Shown here: one piece after another, positions 27,801-35,850 of the stretch | Layout: every line of letters starts with the position of its first letter | Position numbering within the stretch: the first letter of the stretch is position 1 | Assembly (NCBI GenBank): GCA_963709155.1 | Contig: CAVPVD010000010.1 | Span: 930,001-994,000, forward strand | Direction of reading: 5' to 3' | Length of the DNA: 64,000 nt | Source: Bog-159 sp963709155 | GTDB lineage: Bacteria > Acidobacteriota > Terriglobia > Bryobacterales > Bryobacteraceae | Notes under the pieces: model-generated | Database searches by the model: none | What the model saw: only the letters and a program-made list of their open reading frames with translations | What the model was told of the DNA's origin: nothing | Translations under genes and position numbers: made by a program

Positions 27801-28352
27801 CCATTATTCACGGAACACGGCTGGGCTCACACTCTGTTTGGAGGCTGGCAGATTTCCGGAATTACCACTTTTCAGACCGGCACGCCGTTCAGCGTGACGG
27901 ACGGCCTGTTTAACGCCGGCGTCGGCAATGGCACCGGAATCGGGTCTTACCTCGACCAGGTTGGCAATCCCAACACAATTCCCACGCCTTCGACAAGCCC
28001 CGCTGGGGTTTACGGACCGCTGCTGTTCAATCCCGCGGCTTTCACCGCTCCCCAAGGCCTTAGCTTCGGCACCGTGGGGCGGAATTCGTTGAACAACCCG
28101 AACCGCACGAATTTCGATATGGGCCTGTTCAAGCATTTCGCATTCAACGAAGCGCGCGCCCTGGAGTTCCGCGCGGAGGCCTACAATATCTTCAACCACA
28201 CGCAGTGGAACGGCGTCAACTCGGGCACCAGTTGCTTCGGCGCGGACTTCTCGGCGGGCGATGCGAGTTGCTACGCCAACAACAACTTCCTGCGGGCGGG
28301 CGGCTCGCATAATCCGCGCATCCTGCAGCTCGGCATGAAGTTCATTTTCTAA
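24861..28352 (+). CDS. TonB-dependent receptor, Oar-like, with carboxypeptidase-regulatory-like domain
   Basis: A 1163-residue outer-membrane protein. It has a signal peptide ending LYGQ, then a carboxypeptidase D regulatory-like beta domain (residues of about 27-110, GSITGTVRDATGAVLPGADV). The plug region (about 120-240) includes VLNGRNFTQLI and YSVNGGRVEYNNWEIDGGDN. A long beta barrel ends in LQLGMKFIF with the terminal aromatic residue expected for BAM recognition. This Oar-like type is heavily expanded in Solibacter-like Acidobacteriota and is presumed to import or bind large ligands such as oligosaccharides. GGGAGGAG lies about 6 bp from the ATG. The ligand is unknown; neighbouring glycoside hydrolases make a glycan plausible. 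Confidence 0.93.
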   Translation: MHLRVTIALLTVACLAAIVPLYGQNRGSITGTVRDATGAVLPGADVAVSDVGTGVTLKTSTNSGGDYLVAGLPAATYNLKITASGFKAFEAAGIVLPVGEKMRVDASLEVGQITSEISVQGTAVAQVETQSSELSGVVTGKEISQLVLNGRNFTQLITLVPGVSNQTGQDEGVVGVAGNVSYSVNGGRVEYNNWEIDGGDNMDNGSNDTLNVYPNVDAIAEVKVLTSNYGAQYGRNGSGTVETVTKSGTRDFHGDVFEFLRNDDFNARNYFSYTPPLVPEYKKNDFGGTIGGPVYIPHLYNTKKEKTFFFFSEEVRREIVPGGIFTGQVPSAQERLGNFSDVCPAASLSSVVDTTDYPDCPVNPATGSYYPNNTVPVDHNAKDLLALLPAANLPNNYYSASPALPTHWHEELFRIDQNFSDKFRMFFRFIHDSWSQTQPTPTWGNGASFPTVETNFVGPGVSLVANITANVSPTLLNEFTFSYTTDHIFLNSIGPVARPSDFNMTGLYNNGFGGLLPAVGVAGGVNYDTGGFALDTGYFPWNNANPTYTYKDQLTKIIGGHNLYVGVYFVAAEKNEENSPYIQGILGFDNTDAAISTGNAFADMLTGQIASYYQVNQKVKYYNRYKVVEPYFQDDWHATKRLTLNLGLRLSMFGTYYEKYHQAYNFDPAAYQLSTAPQLDIDGSVTGQAGAIIPNTGNPYDGIVQCGVGGVPRGCMKGHLFNPAPRIGFAFDPFGNGKTSIRGGYGIFYEHTNGNEGNSESLEGSAPLVLGSTQYNISGYTNIGGAGVVFPLGPTSIPTQAIWPYVQQWNLNIQREIMKETVMSVAYVGSKGTHLSLQRDINQLYPISPSQNPYPAGQAMTTADCNNGTVNGVAPTGAAANQFSVACGGDADFYRPYQGYGSITSLEPQANSIYNALQVSAHRHVGRLSLDLAYTWSHSLDDSSDRYDGNFVNAYNLALTRASSNFDQRQLLNVGYVYDLPLFTEHGWAHTLFGGWQISGITTFQTGTPFSVTDGLFNAGVGNGTGIGSYLDQVGNPNTIPTPSTSPAGVYGPLLFNPAAFTAPQGLSFGTVGRNSLNNPNRTNFDMGLFKHFAFNEARALEFRAEAYNIFNHTQWNGVNSGTSCFGADFSAGDASCYANNNFLRAGGSHNPRILQLGMKFIF

Positions 28353-28418
28353 CCGGCACAGGCGTCCCACGCCGGCGCGGTTTCCTGGCGCGCGCCCCGA
28401 AGCTGTTATTCTGGCCCT

Positions 28419-29165
28419 ATGGACGAGGAGCAGCTTCGGCAATTGTTTGAACAGGTGCGCGCCGGCGCGGTGGATGTGGACGGCGCGCTGCACCGGCTGC
28501 GCCACATGCCCTTCGAAGATCTGGGCTTCGCCAAGGTGGACCACCACCGTGCGCTGCGCCACGGCATGCCGGAGGTGATCTTCGGCAAAGGTAAGTCGCC
28601 CGAACAGATTATCGCCATCGCGGGCTGCCTGCTCGAGAACGCGCGCAACGTCCTGATCACCCGCGCCGACCCGGAGGCCGCCGCGCGCGTCCAGGCGCAA
28701 TTCGAATCCGCCGAATACTTTCCGCTTTCGGGCGCCATCCGCTTCTGGCGCGACAAGAGCGTGCGCGGCAAGGGCAAGATCGCGGTGGTCTGCGCCGGCA
28801 CCAGCGACATCCCGGTGGCCGAAGAAGCGCGCGTCACCGCCGAGGTGATGGGCAATGAGGTGGACGCTATCCACGACGTAGGAGTGGCCGGCATTCACCG
28901 CCTGATGAGCCATGCGGAGCGCCTGATCGAAGCGCGGGTGGTGGTGGTTTGCGCCGGCATGGAAGGGGCCCTGCCCAGCGTCGTGGGCGGCCTGGTTTCA
29001 TGCCCGGTGATCGCGGTGCCCACCAGTATCGGCTATGGCGCCAGCTTTCAGGGCCTCGCCGCGCTTTTGGGAATGCTGACAAGCTGCGCCAGCAACGTCG
29101 CGGTGGTCAACATCGACAACGGGTTTGGGGCGGGCTACGTAGCCAGCCTGATCAACCGGGTGTAG
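28419..29165 (+). CDS. larB: LarB, pyridinium-3,5-biscarboxylic acid mononucleotide synthase
   Basis: A 248-residue protein with the LarB/AIR-carboxylase (PurE-like) architecture. The N-terminal part has LRHMPFEDLGFAKVDHHRAL and PEVIFGKGKSPEQI. The C-terminal PurE-like domain has VVCAGTSDIPVAEEA, VVVCAGMEGALPSVVGGL, PTSIGYGASFQGLAALLGML and a final NIDNGFGAGY. LarB carboxylates and hydrolyses nicotinic acid adenine dinucleotide, the first step of nickel-pincer nucleotide cofactor synthesis for lactate racemase-type enzymes. larC, larE and larA are not in the window. The gene ends 14 bp inside the convergent kinase-like gene. Confidence 0.93.
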   Translation: MDEEQLRQLFEQVRAGAVDVDGALHRLRHMPFEDLGFAKVDHHRALRHGMPEVIFGKGKSPEQIIAIAGCLLENARNVLITRADPEAAARVQAQFESAEYFPLSGAIRFWRDKSVRGKGKIAVVCAGTSDIPVAEEARVTAEVMGNEVDAIHDVGVAGIHRLMSHAERLIEARVVVVCAGMEGALPSVVGGLVSCPVIAVPTSIGYGASFQGLAALLGMLTSCASNVAVVNIDNGFGAGYVASLINRV

Positions 29166-29793
29166 TGGCGGCGCGCGTCCCGTTGAGCGTTTCCATCTCG
29201 TCCAGAATGGTGCGGACCACCACTTCGTCGCCCACCGCCGAGTTGATCATCAGATGATATAGGTGCCGGCTGGGCCATTCCTTGCCGAAGTACTTCTTCA
29301 CGAAAGTGGCGCGCTCCTGGTCGATGGCTTCCACCAGCTCCACGGCTTCCGCGTCGGTCTTGCCCAGATCCCGCACGCGCCGGATTTTTTCTTCGAGCGG
29401 CGCATAAACAAATACGTGCAGCGTGTCGCGGCGCTCGCGCAGCACGTACGGCGCGCCGCGGCCCAGGATCACGCAATTGCCCGCCGCGGCGGCGCCCTCG
29501 ACCACGCGCTTCATAAACACCACCATGCTATCCGCGTCCAGATGCTCCAGGCCGCTCACCGGCAGGCTGCGTTCGTAACTGCCGCGCATGAACACCTTCA
29601 TCAGCCGGTAAAACAGCGGATCCACGCGCTCTTCCATTTGCGCGACCGAGCTCTGATCGCAGCGCGCCATGCGTGCGATCTCCGCCGTTAATGCCGTGTC
29701 CCACAGCTTCCATTTCAGGTGCTCGGCCAGCTTTTGGGCGATGGCCGAGCCGCCCGCGCCGTATTCCCGCTCCATGGCGATGATGCGGATCAT
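29152..29793 (-). CDS. Cytidylate kinase-like family protein (Cytidylate_kin2)
   Basis: A 213-residue P-loop kinase-like protein. The N-terminus IIAMEREYGAGGSAIAQKLA is the atypical nucleotide loop of the Cytidylate_kin2 family, followed by LWDTALTAEIA, the central NCVILGRGAPYVL and a C-terminal helical part. Family members resemble CMP kinases, but their substrate is mostly untested. It is 3 bp downstream of the SelA-like gene on the same strand and probably in one operon with it. Its 3' end overlaps larB tail to tail by 14 bp. Confidence 0.85.
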   Translation of the reverse strand: MIRIIAMEREYGAGGSAIAQKLAEHLKWKLWDTALTAEIARMARCDQSSVAQMEERVDPLFYRLMKVFMRGSYERSLPVSGLEHLDADSMVVFMKRVVEGAAAAGNCVILGRGAPYVLRERRDTLHVFVYAPLEEKIRRVRDLGKTDAEAVELVEAIDQERATFVKKYFGKEWPSRHLYHLMINSAVGDEVVVRTILDEMETLNGTRAATTPG

Positions 29794-29796
29794 GGC

Positions 29797-31368
29797 TCAA
29801 ACCCGTTGCGCGGTCCACCGCGCCTGCCCGTACTCGCCCAACTTCACGACGCCTTCCATCCGGCCGCCCGCCGCATCGCCCGCGAATTCGTAATGCAGCA
29901 TCGCGCCTTCGATCCGCTGCGCGCTGCGCATGGTTACGCGGCGCCCTCCCACCATGCCGGTCAGATTCCCGGACAGAATATCGCCGCGATGCACGCCGCT
30001 GAGCTGCCCGCCCTGCTGGGCGATGGTGAAATGGTGCCGCGAGGATCCCAGGATAAAAGTCAGGTCCGCGACCCATTCTCCGGAAACGTCCACGCCGGCC
30101 GCCTCCGGCTCCGGAACCGCGATATGCGGCGGATTGGCCAGCACCTTGCGAATGGCCGCGGCCGCGATATGATCGTCGCCGGGCATCATCATGTAGGGCA
30201 TGATGGTGAGCGAACTCGGGCGTTTATCGCGGCGCGTGCCGCTGCCTTCGTTCACCGCGATGCGCGGCTGCCCATGCCACAGAATATCCTCCGCCTCGCT
30301 GCCGGTAATGCCGATCCGCGCCGTATCCCAATTCAGCCGCAGGCGCGGCGCATGGTTCGACAAATCCTCGGGCTGTAGAATTTCGCTGGTGACCCCGGGC
30401 ACTTGGGTGGCCTGTTCCGCGATGGTATTCAGCCAGCCCTCCCATTGCTTCCATTCCGCATCATGGTCGCGCCTCACCCACATCTCCACAGCCGCGAGCA
30501 TTCCCATGATTTCTTCTTTGCCAACTTTCAGCGAACGGCCGAAAGTATGGTGCGGCGCGCTGTTGATCCAGGCCGCGCGCACCAGGTCCTTCTGCCCCAA
30601 CAGCAGCCCGCCCGCCTGGGGACCGCGCAGGCACTTGCCACCGCTATAGGCCACCATGTTGGCTCCGTGCGCCAGATGAATGTTGGGAACGGTCAACGTC
30701 TCGGCGGCCGCATCCACCACCACCGGGACGCCTTTACGCCGGGCCATCGCGCAGGCATTCTCAATCGACAATTCGCCTTTCTCCGCGGCCGGGCAGGAGA
30801 GAATCATCACCATGGCCGTATGGGGCGACAGCGCCGCTTCAAATTGCGCCGCGGTTTCCACTTCCACCATCCGGACGCCCAGCATGCGCACGGCGTGGTC
30901 GTATTCGTTGCGCGAATAGCGCGGCACGACCACTTCGTTCTTCAGTCCCGTCAGATTCGGGACGCGCTGCATCTTCTCCGGATCGCCGCCGGAGATGCAA
31001 GCCGACGTGGCATGCGTCAATGCCGCCGCGCATCCCGCCGTCACGATTCCCCATTCGGCCTTGGTCAGTTCGGCCAGGCGCTTCCCCACCGCGTCCATCA
31101 GCTCATCCATGTGGACGTAGGCGCGGGAAGCCTCTTCCATGGCGCGCTTCACTTCGGGCAACGTCTGCGACCCCGTAATGATCGTATAGGTGCCCCGGCA
31201 GTTCACGATCGGCGTGACGCCGATCGATTCGTACAGGTTGCCGCTCAACTCAAGCGCTGGCGCAGGCGCGCCCAAAACCGGATCGGGAATGGATGCGGAC
31301 ACTCCCGCGGCAGCCAGGACGGCGCCCGACCGGAACAACCCGCGGCGGCTCATTTTCTTTGAAGGCAT
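29797..31368 (-). CDS. Exported SelA-like PLP-dependent enzyme with C-terminal beta domain
   Basis: A 523-residue fold-type I PLP protein of the SelA / D-glucosaminate-6-phosphate ammonia-lyase group. It begins with a Tat-like signal (SRRGLFRSG, hydrophobic stretch). PLP features are the phosphate-binding TAGCAAALTHA (residues 110-120), Asp219 in VVVDAAAE and the probable Schiff-base Lys245 in YSGGKCLRGP. Residues of about 425-523 form an extra beta-rich domain (SGEWVADLTFILGSSRHHF) not found in SelA. SelA itself makes selenocysteinyl-tRNA in the cytoplasm, so export argues for another role, perhaps a beta-elimination or racemisation reaction. The substrate is unknown. It is co-oriented with the kinase-like gene. 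Confidence 0.85.
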   Translation of the reverse strand: MPSKKMSRRGLFRSGAVLAAAGVSASIPDPVLGAPAPALELSGNLYESIGVTPIVNCRGTYTIITGSQTLPEVKRAMEEASRAYVHMDELMDAVGKRLAELTKAEWGIVTAGCAAALTHATSACISGGDPEKMQRVPNLTGLKNEVVVPRYSRNEYDHAVRMLGVRMVEVETAAQFEAALSPHTAMVMILSCPAAEKGELSIENACAMARRKGVPVVVDAAAETLTVPNIHLAHGANMVAYSGGKCLRGPQAGGLLLGQKDLVRAAWINSAPHHTFGRSLKVGKEEIMGMLAAVEMWVRRDHDAEWKQWEGWLNTIAEQATQVPGVTSEILQPEDLSNHAPRLRLNWDTARIGITGSEAEDILWHGQPRIAVNEGSGTRRDKRPSSLTIMPYMMMPGDDHIAAAAIRKVLANPPHIAVPEPEAAGVDVSGEWVADLTFILGSSRHHFTIAQQGGQLSGVHRGDILSGNLTGMVGGRRVTMRSAQRIEGAMLHYEFAGDAAGGRMEGVVKLGEYGQARWTAQRV

Positions 31369-31437
31369 AATTGCCCCTCCACTTACGTGATGCTAAACCG
31401 TGGAAGGGCGGAATGCAAGGCGGTTGGCGGCGCCGGG

Positions 31438-33543
31438 CTACCGCCGCCCCTCCAGTTCGTCCAGCAACTCAGACAGCCGCGGCGCCGCATCCGCCTGCCC
31501 TCCGAACCGCAGCGCATTGTACGCCGACGTGAATTGCAGCACCAGCATACCCATCTCCGAGGGAGGCAGCGACGAGGCGAATTCATAAGGCGTAAACCAG
31601 CCCGGCTTCTCATAACCGCGGCGTTTCAGCAGCTTCAACATGCGCCGATAAAGCAGCGTGGCGTCGGCTACGCTGGCCTGCCCGCGCCGCAGCCGCCAGA
31701 TGCCCCGCCGCATCCGCCACGCCCGCCATAGCTTCGGCGCGGACCACGCACCCGCCACTCCGCAAGCCAGCCCCAGGAGCCAATAGACGCCCGTCTGGAT
31801 CAGCCATGCCTTCGCCAATGCCCAACTCGACCCCGTGTCGAACAGGCGGTCGAGCCAGTGCATGCTGACGCGCCGGCTGGCCTGTTCCATGCGATCGGCC
31901 AGCGTCGCCTGATGGCCCAGATCGTAGCTGACCACCCACTCCTGCCAAAACGTCTCCACCGCGTCCGCATAGAGCGACAGCTTAACGAGCAGCGCATTGC
32001 CGCCCGGCGAAGGGTCCGGCGGCGTCGGATCGAAAGTGGTCCAGCCCCTGCCCGGCAGCCATGCTTCCACCCAACTGTGCGCATCGGAAGCGCGGATCAC
32101 ATACAGCCCCGTCAGGGGATTGAAAATCCCGCTCTGAAAACCGGTGACCAGGCGCGAAGGGATGCCGATGGTACGCAGCAGCACCGCCATGGCCGAGGCG
32201 AAATATTCGCAGTGCCCCTTCTTGCGGGTAAACAGGAAATAAGCCAGCGGGTCGGCGACCGCGTGGGTAGGCAGTTCCAGCGTATAGGTGTAGCGGCGGC
32301 GCAGGTAGCGCGCAATGGCTACGGCGCGGTCCGTATCGCCGCTCAGATCGCGCACGGTGTTACGGGCCAGCTCCGGAATCCGCGCGTCCAGCGGCGGCAG
32401 GCTCAGGTATCGCCTTCTTTCGCGGATTCCAAGCGAGTCTTCGGCCGATCCGGTATCGCCCAACCAGCCGTAAACATCGTAAAAGAACCCTTCCGACGGA
32501 GGGCGCACCAACCGGTAGCTGCCATCGTCACGAGCCATCAGCATGGGTTGCCGCATGTAGACAATTTCGGGGTGCCCGGCAAAAAACAGCACGTTCGAAT
32601 CGATGCCGTTCAAGCTGACCCGGTAATTGACGCTCCGCGGCATGCGCCTGCGCAACTGGTCGTTGGCAAGCTGAAATACGATCTTCGCCACCGGCGAAAT
32701 GTAGCTCGGGTCGGAGGCGGGCTCAAACCAGGTCCGGCCATCGAACTCGCTCAGCGTGGCTCCCCGCCATTTCAGATTGGCCGGAACATGGTTGTCGGCA
32801 AAATGTACGTGCATCACCGGACGCGCCGTCGCCTTGATTTCGCCGATCTCGCCCAGCGTCACCTGGTTCGAAAATCCCGGCAGGTAGAAGCGCTTGGCCA
32901 CCAGTTGCCGCAGCGCCGCGTCCGCCGTGCGCGGCAGCATGAAGAAGAGTCCGCCCGTAAGCGCCAGAATGCCGATCGTGATCACGGCCGTCAGGGCCGC
33001 CAGCCGCGGATGGAAGCGGCGCAGTCCGCTACGCGCCACCGTGAGCCGCTTTTGCATCGAGCGCCGGATCTCGGCGCTGGTGAAAGCGGCCATCGCGAAA
33101 AGTAGATACAGCGTCAGGAAAAGGAAGAAGTTCGAATTGCTGGAGAGGATCGCGGCCGCCAGCAATTCCAGGAACGCGATCATGGCCATGAAGAAGTAAT
33201 CGCGGTTCGTGCGCGACGTCAGGATCTGGATCACCGCCAGGAAGAAGACCAGGTGTACGGTCGATTGGATAAAAGCCCGCGAAAGAAAGAAGTAATCCAG
33301 CGGAAAGAATCCCACGTAAAGAAGCGTGAGCGCCACCACCAGCTTTGGGGAAATATCGAAGCGCAGCAGACCTGAGATCAGCAGTGCGCGCACCAGCAGG
33401 CCGGCGCCGGTCAGCAAGACGGTCGGCGCATCCAGATACCCGGAGCCCGCCACGGCCAGATATCCGCTGACCACCAGGCCCCACAAGGCGAATTGAAAGA
33501 AGCGCTCGACCGAAGCTGCGGCGTTCGCCGGGGAGCGGGACAT
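31438..33543 (-). CDS. TgpA-like transglutaminase (DUF3488 - transglutaminase core - DUF4129)
   Basis: A 701-residue membrane protein. The N-terminal 200 residues contain about six transmembrane helices (DUF3488/TgpA_N). A periplasmic region follows with a transglutaminase core: Cys445 in KGHCEYF, His489 in DAHSWVEAW and Asp505 in FDPTPP. One more helix (VYWLLGLACGVAGAW) precedes a cytoplasmic DUF4129 tail (YRRMLKLLKRRGY). This matches TgpA-type proteins, for which a periplasmic transglutaminase-like activity has been described in Pseudomonas. The ATG at 33543 is used because the upstream extension to 33813 lies inside the neighbouring membrane protein gene. It is 10 bp downstream of that gene, so they form one operon. 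Confidence 0.92.
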   Translation of the reverse strand: MSRSPANAAASVERFFQFALWGLVVSGYLAVAGSGYLDAPTVLLTGAGLLVRALLISGLLRFDISPKLVVALTLLYVGFFPLDYFFLSRAFIQSTVHLVFFLAVIQILTSRTNRDYFFMAMIAFLELLAAAILSSNSNFFLFLTLYLLFAMAAFTSAEIRRSMQKRLTVARSGLRRFHPRLAALTAVITIGILALTGGLFFMLPRTADAALRQLVAKRFYLPGFSNQVTLGEIGEIKATARPVMHVHFADNHVPANLKWRGATLSEFDGRTWFEPASDPSYISPVAKIVFQLANDQLRRRMPRSVNYRVSLNGIDSNVLFFAGHPEIVYMRQPMLMARDDGSYRLVRPPSEGFFYDVYGWLGDTGSAEDSLGIRERRRYLSLPPLDARIPELARNTVRDLSGDTDRAVAIARYLRRRYTYTLELPTHAVADPLAYFLFTRKKGHCEYFASAMAVLLRTIGIPSRLVTGFQSGIFNPLTGLYVIRASDAHSWVEAWLPGRGWTTFDPTPPDPSPGGNALLVKLSLYADAVETFWQEWVVSYDLGHQATLADRMEQASRRVSMHWLDRLFDTGSSWALAKAWLIQTGVYWLLGLACGVAGAWSAPKLWRAWRMRRGIWRLRRGQASVADATLLYRRMLKLLKRRGYEKPGWFTPYEFASSLPPSEMGMLVLQFTSAYNALRFGGQADAAPRLSELLDELEGRR

Positions 33544-33553
33544 ATTCTTAATT

Positions 33554-34168
33554 TTAAATCGTGGTGTGGGCCGGCGTTCGGCGAACCAAGTCGTCCGGCC
33601 GCAGAGCCAGCCCGACCATGCAGATTGCCGCGAAACCAAAGTAGGATCCCAGCCAATGCAAAGTCTGCGCGGGCGACCCTGGATCCAGTTTGATCCGATG
33701 AAGCGCGAAGGCCAAAAATGCCGACGCAAAGCCAAGCGAAACCGCGCCCGCCGCGCCGAGCAGCCATTCCGCCGCCAGATGGCTCCGCAGCCCTCGGGCG
33801 GCCGCCAGTTCATATATGGCGATACTCAAGGCCATCACCACGACCAGCAGGGCGATGGTTCGAAAGCTGATTCTCTCGCCCGCCCGGAAAGCCAGGATCA
33901 GCCCCAGGACGATGCACGCTAATCCGTTCAACCCGAGCATCCAGGATTTGCCCCTTCCGGAACCCCAGATTCCCGCTGCCAGGGTGCAGATTCCCGCGGC
34001 CAGCGCCAACACACCCATATTTACAAGCGTGCCGCTGCTGTTCACAAATGTACGCAAAGTGAGCGACCCATCCGGACGCTGCATCATAAAGTTCATGCCG
34101 GAGTAGATCGCGTCGATGACGCCGCACAATACCAGCAACCATCCGTTCTTAACCAGCGTCTGGATCAC
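33554..34168 (-). CDS. Small polytopic membrane protein (HdeD/DUF308-like)
   Basis: A 204-residue protein with about six hydrophobic helices and short loops. The first half (LVLCGVIDAIYSGMNFMM, then NMGVLALAAGICTLAAGI) resembles the repeated two-helix units of HdeD/DUF308 membrane proteins, but no decisive motif is present. It is immediately upstream of the TgpA-like gene (10 bp) on the same strand, suggesting a shared membrane role. Function unknown. Confidence 0.75.
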   Translation of the reverse strand: MIQTLVKNGWLLVLCGVIDAIYSGMNFMMQRPDGSLTLRTFVNSSGTLVNMGVLALAAGICTLAAGIWGSGRGKSWMLGLNGLACIVLGLILAFRAGERISFRTIALLVVVMALSIAIYELAAARGLRSHLAAEWLLGAAGAVSLGFASAFLAFALHRIKLDPGSPAQTLHWLGSYFGFAAICMVGLALRPDDLVRRTPAHTTI

Positions 34169-34247
34169 GGGCGCCTCCCGATGCAGCTACCTTTAGCTTA
34201 GCACTGCCTCAATCTTACCCAGCCCTTGCGGATGGCTGAAGGCTTGG

Positions 34248-34259
34248 TGCTAATATAAT
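34248..34259 (+). promoter_or_regulatory. Putative extended -10 promoter of nuoM
   Basis: TGC followed by TAATAT gives an extended -10 (34248-34256), and a perfect TATAAT overlaps it at 34254-34259. TTGCGG at 34226 could be a weak -35 at 19 bp. The start codon at 34276 is so close that the leader would be only about 10-15 nt, and no Shine-Dalgarno sequence is visible. Confidence 0.4.
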
Positions 34260-34275
34260 CTCTCCAATCCGCCAT

Positions 34276-35850
34276 ATGGACCACATCCTCTCCATCGTCC
34301 TCTTCGCGCCATTGGCCGGCCTCCTGGTGCTGCTGTTCCTGCCCGCCTCGAACCCGCGCTTGATCAAGCTCTGGGCCAATATCGCGTCGTTCATAGGATT
34401 TCTGGTTTCCCTGCCCCTGGTCTTTAACTTCGATCGCACCAAGCCCTGGGCCTTCGAAGAACAGGCCTCCTGGATTCCCAGCATCGGTGCTTCTTACCAC
34501 ATCGGCATCGACGGACTCGGCCTCCTGCTCGTCATGCTCACCACCGTCGTAGGCTTCCTCTCGATCTTGTCGAGTTGGAACGCCATCGAGACCCGCCTTA
34601 AGGAATATTACGCTTTCTTCCTGGTGCTGCAGACCGCTATGCTGGGCGTCTTCATGTCGCTCGACATGCTGCTGTTCTTCGTGTTCTGGGAAGTCACCCT
34701 GGTGCCGATGTATTTCATCATCGCCATTTGGGGCGGCCAGCGGCGCGCCTACGCCGCCATCAAGTTCATCATTTATACCTTGATCGGCTCGGTGCTGATG
34801 TTCCTAGGCATCCTGATCCTTTACACCCAATATCACGCGCAATTCCAGACCTATTCGTTCGATTTGGCCGACTTGATGCGCACCAGTCTCTCGCCCTCCC
34901 TGCAGTGGTGGGTCTTCTGGGCGTTCTTCGTGGGATTCGCCGTCAAGGTTCCCATGTTCCCGTTCCACACCTGGCTGCCGGATGCGCATACCGAGGCACC
35001 CACCGCCGGGTCCGTCATTCTGGCCGCCGTCCTCTTAAAAATGGGGACATACGGATTCCTCCGCTTCTCCCTGCCCCTTTTGCCCGACTCGGCGAAAAAT
35101 CCCACCATCGTGAACATCATGGCCGTGCTCTCCATCATCGGCATCGTCTACGGCGCGCTTGCCTGCCTGATGCAGAAGGATTGGAAGAAGCTGGTGGCCT
35201 ATTCATCGGTCAGCCACCTGGGATTCTGCACCCTGGGCATTTTCGCCCTGAATCCCGCGGGCATTTCCGGCTCCATCATCCAGCAGATCAACCACGGCAT
35301 CTCCACCGGCATGCTCTTCCTGATCGTGGGCGTGGTCTACGAGCGCCGCCATACGCGCGAGATTTCCGAATACGGCGGATTGATGAAGGTGATGCCCATC
35401 TTCACCATCGTCTTCCTCATCGCCTCGCTCAGTTCCCTGGGCATGCCCGCCCTGAACGGCTTCATCGGCGAAATCACCATCCTGCAGGGCGCATATCAGA
35501 TGTCGTTTAATTGGGCCTTTTGGGGCGCGGTGGGGATCGCGCTGGGCGCCGCCTACCTGATCTGGCTGTTCCAGCGCACCATGCTGGGCGAGGTGTCGGA
35601 TAAGAACCTCAAGCTGCGGGACCTGTCCTGGCGCGAGATCGCCGTTTTCGCGCCCCTGATCGTCTGGGCCTTCTGGATCGGCCTGAATCCACAGCCTTAC
35701 TTCCACGTTCTGGAGCGGCCGGTGGCCCAAATCGTGGAACGTATCCGGCCCGGTTATTACGCCGCGCATCACTTAGCCAATCCCCTGGTGGGACAGACCT
35801 CCAAGTCTGCGCGGGTGCTGCCGGGCCCGCTGTCCGGAAGTGTACGCTGA
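34276..35850 (+). CDS. nuoM: NADH-quinone oxidoreductase subunit M (NuoM/ND4-type antiporter-like subunit)
   Basis: A 524-residue protein with about 14 transmembrane helices. It has the proton-channel residues expected of NuoM: Glu139 in FFVFWEVTLVPM, Lys224 in FAVKVPMFPFHTWLPDAHTE, and LVAYSSVSHLGFCTLG with QQINHGISTGMLF further on. NuoM is a proton-pumping membrane subunit of complex I. No nuoL, nuoN, nuoK or other complex I gene is in the window, so this is an isolated copy. It could complete a dispersed complex I or belong to a related hydrogenase, antiporter or bicarbonate system. The stop overlaps the downstream glycosyltransferase start by 11 bp. Confidence 0.92.
   Translation: MDHILSIVLFAPLAGLLVLLFLPASNPRLIKLWANIASFIGFLVSLPLVFNFDRTKPWAFEEQASWIPSIGASYHIGIDGLGLLLVMLTTVVGFLSILSSWNAIETRLKEYYAFFLVLQTAMLGVFMSLDMLLFFVFWEVTLVPMYFIIAIWGGQRRAYAAIKFIIYTLIGSVLMFLGILILYTQYHAQFQTYSFDLADLMRTSLSPSLQWWVFWAFFVGFAVKVPMFPFHTWLPDAHTEAPTAGSVILAAVLLKMGTYGFLRFSLPLLPDSAKNPTIVNIMAVLSIIGIVYGALACLMQKDWKKLVAYSSVSHLGFCTLGIFALNPAGISGSIIQQINHGISTGMLFLIVGVVYERRHTREISEYGGLMKVMPIFTIVFLIASLSSLGMPALNGFIGEITILQGAYQMSFNWAFWGAVGIALGAAYLIWLFQRTMLGEVSDKNLKLRDLSWREIAVFAPLIVWAFWIGLNPQPYFHVLERPVAQIVERIRPGYYAAHHLANPLVGQTSKSARVLPGPLSGSVR

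Noticed and set aside
27804..28913. A 369-codon minus-strand ORF across the TonB receptor end and larB.
   Set aside because: It spans two well-supported plus-strand genes and shows no domain.
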